Part shown: positions 6,512-10,478 of the stretch, one piece after another
Numbering within the stretch: the stretch's first letter is position 1
Layout of the letters: each line of letters opens with the position of its first letter
DNA from: Parcubacteria group bacterium
GTDB lineage: Bacteria; Patescibacteriota; Minisyncoccia; SW-4-49-11
DNA: 10,478 bases
Assembly (NCBI GenBank): GCA_003565105.1
Contig: PXDG01000181.1
Coordinates: 1 to 10,478, forward strand
Reading direction: 5' to 3'
Position numbers and translations under genes: made by a program
The notes under the pieces: model-generated
The model's database searches: none
What the model saw: only the letters and a program-made list of their open reading frames with translations
What the model was told of the DNA's origin: nothing

Positions 6512-7142
6512 ATATTTCCTGATTCATGGGTATGGACAGGCCTTGATAGTTGGAATGCCTAGTATTCCTCAAAATGGAGGATTTTATACTTTTGATCAAG
6601 AGATTCATTCAGGCAATGCCTATCCATTCGTATGGGCCCTTACCTATCCTCGTGGACAATTTACAGCACTATCTCTCATACACCAGTGGCGATTATATCG
6701 ACAAGAACAACAATATATACAAACCATTGAATTACAAAACAGATTGTATAATGAGCTATTAGAACAACAACCACAGGTTATTATCGCTCATTCAATGGGA
6801 GCTCAGTTATTGTGTAATACGCTCTCTACATACACCTTGCCAACATCAGTACAATGCATTATATTTGTTCAAGCAGATGTGCATCGATGGGATGCTTCTC
6901 AGGTAAGCATTCCTATTTTGAACTTGTATTGTTGGTGGGATATTGCATTATGGTCTTCAAGCTTACTGAAACTGAAAACACCCTATGGATTAATTCCCCC
7001 ACAAAATCAACAGATACAATCATATTTTCGAGGTTTATATCGAGGATGGAACAAGCATCAAGATATTTGGCGAGATGAGAGATATAAGGCTGATATCTTA
7101 ACACGTATAACTCAGGTAACAGATCTTTTAGAAGATAGCTGA
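6504..7142 (+). CDS. Alpha/beta hydrolase, RBBP9/YdeN-like
   Basis: This 212-residue alpha/beta hydrolase is typical of small cytosolic serine hydrolases. The opening strand leads into IHGYG (7-11), the oxyanion-hole region. The nucleophile elbow is IIAHSMGAQ (93-101), with Ser97. A likely acid is Asp146 in LYCWWDIALW, and the likely catalytic histidine is His185 in NKHQDIWRDER, where relatives often have an H-x-D-[FYW]-W-x-D-x-R pattern. The triad therefore looks complete. It lacks a signal peptide. The start overlaps the mnmA stop by 8 bases (ATG inside the last codons), and a weak AGG lies just before it, so it is probably translated by coupling. The stop is TGA. Its substrate cannot be inferred, and the link to mnmA may be only positional. 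It is unusually rich in Gln, Tyr and Trp. Confidence 0.85.
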   Translation: MSKYFLIHGYGQALIVGMPSIPQNGGFYTFDQEIHSGNAYPFVWALTYPRGQFTALSLIHQWRLYRQEQQYIQTIELQNRLYNELLEQQPQVIIAHSMGAQLLCNTLSTYTLPTSVQCIIFVQADVHRWDASQVSIPILNLYCWWDIALWSSSLLKLKTPYGLIPPQNQQIQSYFRGLYRGWNKHQDIWRDERYKADILTRITQVTDLLEDS

Positions 7143-7176
7143 ATACTGAATTTAGGGCGGATATCAGGTATCAATT

Positions 7177-7189
7177 CATTCTGAGAATG
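7177..7189. repeat. Small hairpin before the Fib_succ_major gene
   Basis: CATTC, a TGA loop and GAATG form a perfect 5-bp stem directly before the doubtful GTG start. With no T-tract it is not a terminator. It would tend to hide the start region in RNA. Confidence 0.35.
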
Positions 7190-7194
7190 GGAGA

Positions 7195-7899
7195 GTGAGT
7201 CTTCGAGCAGATCAATCAGAGTTAGATCAGGATATTATGCTTAATCACAACCTATCTGAAGGAATTTCTTTAGCCACTGGAGAATGGCAATCCGATTCAG
7301 TGCATTGTGGTGATGCTACCGAGGTGGTAGATGTTACCAATCCTATAACAGGGAGAACTTGGATGGATAGAAATATTGGAGCAAATAGAGTTGCCCTTTC
7401 TCGTACTGATACAGAAGCTTACGGGTATCTTTTTCAGTGGGGGCGAGTTTTTGATGGTCATCAATGTAGAGATTCAGAAGTTATTTTTGCAACAAGTGAC
7501 AGTGATCAACCTGGACATAGTGATTTTATGGCATCGGTAGAATCTCCGTATGATTGGAGATCTCCTCACAATCATAGTTTGTGGCAAGGATTAGATGGTA
7601 TAAATAATCCTTGCCCAGTAGGCTATAGAATTCCCACACAAGAAGAGTTTAGTGAAGAAAGAGCTAGTTGGAGTACGGATAATGCAAATGGTGCATTTAA
7701 CTCTCCACTTAAATGGACGTTAGCTGGATATAGGTTTAGAGCTACAGGAACATTAGAGTTTGTGAATGAAAGGGGACGCTATTGGACATCGGATACTGCT
7801 GGAACAAATGCTCGGGCTTTTCGAATATTTACTGGAAGTATTAGTTTTCAGTCGAACCATAGAGCAATAGGTAACTCTGTACGTTGTATTAAAGTATAA
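7195..7899 (+). CDS. Fibrobacter succinogenes major paralogous domain protein, possibly N-terminally truncated
   Basis: The protein carries a near-complete Fib_succ_major (TIGR02145-type) domain. The hallmarks are GRTWMDRNIGANRVA (53-67), YLFQWGRVFDGHQ (78-90), NNPCPVGYRIPTQEE (137-151), GRYWTSD (194-200) and the closing GNSVRCIKV (226-234). Such domains are normally exported, yet there is no signal peptide or pilin leader. The frame is open upstream only to a TAG at 7153-7155, with no ATG. The annotated start is a GTG at 7195 with no well-spaced Shine-Dalgarno; the in-frame ATG at 7237 is an alternative. This suggests a gene that lost its 5' end, or a remnant left by rearrangement. It has four cysteines (38, 91, 140, 231). 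The domain call is firm; whether the gene is expressed is doubtful. Its C-terminal segment may also have been a DGR variable region. Confidence 0.8.
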   Translation: MSLRADQSELDQDIMLNHNLSEGISLATGEWQSDSVHCGDATEVVDVTNPITGRTWMDRNIGANRVALSRTDTEAYGYLFQWGRVFDGHQCRDSEVIFATSDSDQPGHSDFMASVESPYDWRSPHNHSLWQGLDGINNPCPVGYRIPTQEEFSEERASWSTDNANGAFNSPLKWTLAGYRFRATGTLEFVNERGRYWTSDTAGTNARAFRIFTGSISFQSNHRAIGNSVRCIKV

Positions 7900-7916
7900 G
7901 TATAGGTATTTTATGT

Positions 7917-7933
7917 ACTCTATTTGATAGAGT
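7917..7933 (+). repeat. Hairpin downstream of the Fib_succ_major gene
   Basis: ACTCTA, a TTTGA loop and TAGAGT make a perfect 6-bp stem starting 17 bases after the stop codon. No T-run follows, so any terminator activity would be weak. Its position after a lectin-type gene parallels the hairpin at 385-399, but it is AT-rich. Confidence 0.45.
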
Positions 7934-7980
7934 GATATTATGCGCAATCTTTGATTCCATTAGAGTTTTCTTGATAAATA

Positions 7981-7989
7981 TGCTAGTAT
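7981..7989 (+). promoter_or_regulatory. Possible extended -10 element upstream of RNase Y
   Basis: TG-C-TAGTAT fits an extended -10 (TG at 7981-7982, hexamer 7984-7989). No acceptable -35 at 16-18 bases is seen. It would give a leader of about 50 bases. Support is weak. Confidence 0.35.
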
Positions 7990-8046
7990 AAATGAGGTGA
8001 CATCACTATATTATGAACTCTCAATTATTGAACTATATACAAATCT

Positions 8047-9573
8047 ATGATAGAAAACTCACTTGTGTGGGTGATATTTGCGTCTCTTTGTGCTGGAGTA
8101 GGAGGATTTGGACTCAGAATGTGGATTGCTCAGCGGAAAGTAGAATCCGTTGAATCTAAAATCCGTGAATTACAAGAAGACTTTGAATCAGAACGCAAAA
8201 CACTCCGAAACCAAGCCGAATCAGAGGCTGAAGAAATTCTCGACAAGGCTCGTCAAGAAGCCTCAGAAATTCGTAAAAGCTCTGTATTGCTTGAAGAAAG
8301 TATCTTAAAACGAGAAAAAGATCTTGATATACGGATAGAAGAACTGAAAGGAGAGCGAGATATTCTTCGAGAAAAAGCACAAAAAGTAAAATATTTATAT
8401 CAAGAAGCCGAAGCATTGCGACAGAGTCAAGGTACAAAGTTAGAAGAAATAGCTGGACTGGATAGTATTGAAGCTAAGAGGATTTTGATGGATAAATCTG
8501 AAGATATTCATCAAAGTGAACTGGTCGAACAAATGAACCGCTTAGAGACAATGAGACTTGATCAGTTGGAACAAAAAGCTAAGAATATTATGGTTCTGGC
8601 TATGCAAAAATATGCTCAAGACCAAGCTAGTGAGATTACCACATCAACAGTGGCTCTTCCTGATGAAGATGTGAAAGGAAAGATTATTGGAAAAGAAGGG
8701 AGAAACATTCGAACTCTTGAAAATAGTACAGGAGTACAAATCATTATTGATGATACTCCAGAAAATATTGTACTGTCTTGCTTTGATCCGATTCGACGAA
8801 GTATTGCTAAATTAGCTATTGAAAAGCTTATTGAGGATGGACGGATTCAACCAGCTCGAATTGAAGAGTTTGTCGCTCAAGCACGTGAGTCAATTCAGCT
8901 GACAATCAAAGAAGCTGGAGAAGCTGCTCTATATGATACAGGAATTACGGGTATTGACCCTAAATTAGTCTATATTCTTGGAAGGTTACGCTTTCGTACG
9001 AGTTATGGGCAAAATGTTCTTATGCATAGCGTAGAGGTCTCTCATTTGGCTGGTGCTATTGCTTCTGAGTTGGGCGCAAATGTGATGATTGCTAAAATGG
9101 GTGGATTATTTCATGATGTAGGAAAAGCTCTTGATCATGAAGTAGAAGGTACTCACGTAGAAATTGGACGTACTTTATTGAAAAAGTATAATGTGAAGGA
9201 AGAAGTAATCAAAGCAATGCAATCTCATCATGAAGAGTATCCATATGAGACTATTGAATCTCGTATTGTTCAAGTAGCAGATGCCTTGTCGGCTTCCCGA
9301 CCAGGAGCTCGGCGTGATTCGGTAGATAATTATATCAAACGCTTAGGAGAATTAGAAGCTGTCAGTAATTCGTTTGATGGAGTGGAACGAAGCTATGCTA
9401 TTAACGCTGGTAGAGAGATTCGAATTTTCGTAACTCCGTATAAGATATCTGATTTACAAGCCAAAAAATTGGCTCGTAATATAGCAATGAGAATTGAAGA
9501 AGACCTTCAATATCCAGGAGAAATTAAGGTCACTTTGATTCGAGAAACCCGTATCATTGACTATGCTCGATAA
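8047..9573 (+). CDS. rny: Ribonuclease Y
   Basis: This 508-residue membrane-anchored endoribonuclease starts bulk mRNA decay and processing; the length is typical. The order is an N-terminal membrane helix (about 5-27), a long charged coiled coil (about 30-190), a KH RNA-binding domain with GKIIGKEGRNIRTLE (211-225), and an HD metal-dependent catalytic domain. HD residues visible are His327 in MHSVEVS, His356-Asp357 in GGLFHDVGK, and Asp412 in VADALSASRPGARR. The C-terminal VTLIRETR block (495-502) is the usual ending. The start at ATG 8047 places the helix at the N-terminus as expected; it has no Shine-Dalgarno. The gene stands alone between the Fib_succ_major gene and HU. Together with rnpB it is the second RNA-processing factor in the window. 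Confidence 0.97.
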   Translation: MIENSLVWVIFASLCAGVGGFGLRMWIAQRKVESVESKIRELQEDFESERKTLRNQAESEAEEILDKARQEASEIRKSSVLLEESILKREKDLDIRIEELKGERDILREKAQKVKYLYQEAEALRQSQGTKLEEIAGLDSIEAKRILMDKSEDIHQSELVEQMNRLETMRLDQLEQKAKNIMVLAMQKYAQDQASEITTSTVALPDEDVKGKIIGKEGRNIRTLENSTGVQIIIDDTPENIVLSCFDPIRRSIAKLAIEKLIEDGRIQPARIEEFVAQARESIQLTIKEAGEAALYDTGITGIDPKLVYILGRLRFRTSYGQNVLMHSVEVSHLAGAIASELGANVMIAKMGGLFHDVGKALDHEVEGTHVEIGRTLLKKYNVKEEVIKAMQSHHEEYPYETIESRIVQVADALSASRPGARRDSVDNYIKRLGELEAVSNSFDGVERSYAINAGREIRIFVTPYKISDLQAKKLARNIAMRIEEDLQYPGEIKVTLIRETRIIDYAR

Positions 9574-9623
9574 GAAAAGCCCTTTACAAGTCAGCAAATA
9601 GTCGTTATGATACACACTGAGGA

Positions 9624-9629
9624 TATAAT
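9624..9629 (+). promoter_or_regulatory. -10 box of the HU gene
   Basis: A perfect TATAAT lies 69 bases before the HU start. The bases 16-18 upstream do not form a good -35. It would give a leader of about 60 bases carrying the strong Shine-Dalgarno site. Confidence 0.55.
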
Positions 9630-9683
9630 ATCCGATATACAAGACAATACATAAGAAAAAACGTCTATGATTGTTTTATTGAG

Positions 9684-9689
9684 AGGAGG
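9684..9689 (+). promoter_or_regulatory. Strong Shine-Dalgarno site of HU
   Basis: AGGAGG (extended to AGGAGGTGA) lies 9 bases before ATG 9699 and fixes the start. It is the only full Shine-Dalgarno in the window. It shows that the 16S anti-Shine-Dalgarno is probably intact in a genome where most starts lack such a site. Confidence 0.9.
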
Positions 9690-9698
9690 TGAGCGTAG

Positions 9699-9971
9699 AT
9701 GACAAAAGCAGATCTCGTAACTGCATTAGCTGATAAAGCTGGTGTATCAAAAAAAGATGCTGAAGCTGTATTACAAGCCTTCACTGATGTTGTAACTGAA
9801 AGCCTTTCACAAGGAGAAGATGTTACCATCACTGGATTCGGTACTTATTCTGTGACTGAGCGACAAGCTCGAACTGGAGTAAATCCTCGAACTCTTGAGA
9901 AGATTGAAATCGCAGCAACAAAGACCCCTAAGTTCAAAGCTGGAAAGAAATTGAAAGACGCTGTAAAGTAG
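9699..9971 (+). CDS. DNA-binding protein HU (HU/IHF family)
   Basis: This 90-residue nucleoid protein has the family's exact length; it forms dimers that bend and wrap DNA. The helical N-terminal half (MTKADLVTALADKAG) leads to GFGTY (46-50) and the DNA-gripping beta arm with NPRT (62-65), where Pro63 is the residue that inserts between base pairs. The C-terminal TPKFKAGKKLKDAV is standard. The arm reads TGVNPRTLEKIEI rather than the common GRNPRTGEKI, a mild departure. A strong Shine-Dalgarno and a strong terminator frame the gene, as expected of an abundant single-gene transcript. It cannot be told from IHF by sequence alone, but HU is the default. Confidence 0.97.
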   Translation: MTKADLVTALADKAGVSKKDAEAVLQAFTDVVTESLSQGEDVTITGFGTYSVTERQARTGVNPRTLEKIEIAATKTPKFKAGKKLKDAVK

Positions 9972-10011
9972 TCACAATAACAACCCATTTTTTACGAAAT
10001 TCTCGCAAGAG

Positions 10012-10048
10012 AACCAAAGCCCCCAGATTTTTCTCGGGGTTTTTGGTT
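10012..10048 (+). terminator. Intrinsic terminator of the HU gene
   Basis: AACCAAAG-CCCC pairs with GGGG-TTTTTGGTT. The inner part (AGA with TCT around a TTTT loop, one bulged C) extends the stem. The T-run on the 3' side serves the plus strand, and the A-run on the 5' side would allow some bidirectional action. A second hairpin, TTCTC-GCAA-GAGAA (10000-10013), shares two bases with it, and its GAGAA could instead pair with TTCTC at 10031-10035. Confidence 0.88.
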
Positions 10049-10049
10049 T

Positions 10050-10076
10050 GTAGGGGCGAGCCTGTGTGCCTGGCCC
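10050..10076. repeat. REP-like palindromic repeat, copy 2
   Basis: GTAGGGGCG starts a 27-base element aligned with 503-528 over its whole length, with several substitutions and one insertion. Arms TAGGG (10051-10055) and CCCTA (10074-10078) still pair, but the inner stem is imperfect, so this copy is more decayed. It directly abuts the HU terminator. Confidence 0.55.
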
Positions 10077-10096
10077 TAGACATATCCACATTTTTC

Positions 10097-10126
10097 TTCA
10101 CCTTATTTAAAAACATATGATATACT
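10097..10126 (+). promoter_or_regulatory. Promoter of the pilin-like gene with extended -10
   Basis: TG-A-TATACT (TG at 10118-10119, hexamer 10121-10126) is a good extended -10. TTCACC at 10097-10102 is a moderate -35 with an 18-base spacer. Transcription would start near 10133, leaving a leader of about 22 bases. Confidence 0.65.
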
Positions 10127-10154
10127 AAACGTACAAGAACATAATACTATATCA

Positions 10155-10478
10155 ATGAAAAAACAAGAGCAAAAGAATAAGGGATTCACCTTGCTAGAAA
10201 TTCTGTTAGTCATAGCAGCGATAGGGATATTAGCAGCGATTGTCATCGTAGCCATTAATCCACAGAGACAGTTAGCATTAGTGCGTAACACCGAGAGAAG
10301 TAGTGATATCAATAGCTTGGGAAGAGCATTGGATCAATACCTAATAGATAACGGAGGATATCCAGGAGGAATAACCAATACCTACCAAGAAGTATGTATT
10401 AATGGAGAACCAGCAGGAGAATGTGTAGATTTAGACGGAGCATTAGTTCCCAACTATCTCGCTCGCATACCTGCAGAT
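10155..10478 (+). CDS. Type IV pilin-like (prepilin-type leader) protein, 5' part
   Basis: The frame is open for 108 codons and runs off the window. It begins with the basic leader MKKQEQKNKG, the prepilin peptidase site between G10 and F11, then FTLLE with Glu at mature position 5, and a hydrophobic helix to about residue 33. This is a class III signal of type IV pilins and pseudopilins. The region after it, with TERSSDINSLGRALDQYLID (43-62) and NGGYP (63-67), is the alpha1-C part typical of Patescibacteria pseudopilins. Two cysteines (C79 in QEVCING and C88 in GECVDL) could form a disulfide. The protein would be exported and assembled into a pilus or held in the membrane. It has its own promoter and no Shine-Dalgarno. 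In this group such leaders also sit on lectin-fold proteins, and the missing C-terminus could tell. Confidence 0.9.
   Translation, partial: MKKQEQKNKGFTLLEILLVIAAIGILAAIVIVAINPQRQLALVRNTERSSDINSLGRALDQYLIDNGGYPGGITNTYQEVCINGEPAGECVDLDGALVPNYLARIPAD

Noticed and set aside
5290..7142. TGA read as glycine (Gracilibacteria/Absconditabacteria code)
   Set aside because: TGA ends the genes at 5298 and 7142 at sensible protein ends, and no gene has in-frame TGA.
10103..10312. 69-codon open frame on the minus strand
   Set aside because: It is the antisense shadow of the pilin-like gene and its promoter, and its hydrophobic cysteine-rich protein has no family signature.
1..10478. Reverse transcriptase, template repeat or accessory DGR genes within the window
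   Set aside because: No open frame shows reverse-transcriptase motifs, and I found no adenine-rich near-copy of 251-378 by eye; any such parts lie outside.
1..10478. CRISPR array, tRNA genes, insertion sequences or prophage genes
   Set aside because: There are no regularly spaced repeats, no tRNA cloverleaf landmarks and no transposase or phage proteins. The palindromes at 383-530 are not regularly spaced.

Overview
The window looks like a chromosomal segment of a member of the Candidate Phyla Radiation (Patescibacteria). The grounds are AT-rich, compact genes, mostly without Shine-Dalgarno sites; a small DUF5663-like protein; a pseudopilin of the style common in that group; and secreted C-type-lectin-fold domains (FGE-sulfatase type and Fibrobacter-succinogenes-major-paralogous type). 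TGA ends two genes here, so the TGA=Gly code of Gracilibacteria/Absconditabacteria is not in use. No finer placement is justified.

Layout: (1) 2-382, the 3' end of an FGE-sulfatase/C-type-lectin domain gene whose last 120 bases are strikingly poor in adenine, followed by a small GC-rich hairpin. (2) 383-717, a gene-free stretch with several GC-rich palindromes, one REP-like repeat, direct repeats and a near-consensus promoter. (3) about 718-1018, RNase P RNA, followed after 24 bases by a polyprenyl-phosphate sugar-1-phosphate transferase. (4) 2507-5298, a tight three-gene run of poorly characterised proteins: a large acidic cytosolic protein, a DUF5663-like protein and a membrane-anchored extracytoplasmic protein. 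(5) 5426-7142, mnmA (tRNA 2-thiouridylase) overlapping an RBBP9/YdeN-like alpha/beta hydrolase. (6) 7195-7899, a Fib_succ_major domain protein that lacks a secretion signal and a good start, so it may be decapitated. (7) 8047-9573, RNase Y. (8) 9699-9971, HU, with the only strong Shine-Dalgarno site, then a clear intrinsic terminator and a second REP-like repeat. (9) 10155 to the edge, a type IV pilin-like protein.

Two genes concern RNA processing and decay (rnpB, RNase Y) and one tRNA modification (mnmA). The sugar transferase, pilin and lectin-fold proteins belong to the cell surface. The most interesting signal is at the left edge. The lectin-fold domain end has the composition, codon pattern, adenine-free 3' tail and downstream hairpin expected of the variable region of a diversity-generating retroelement (DGR) target gene. 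No reverse transcriptase or template repeat is visible inside the window, so this remains an inference.
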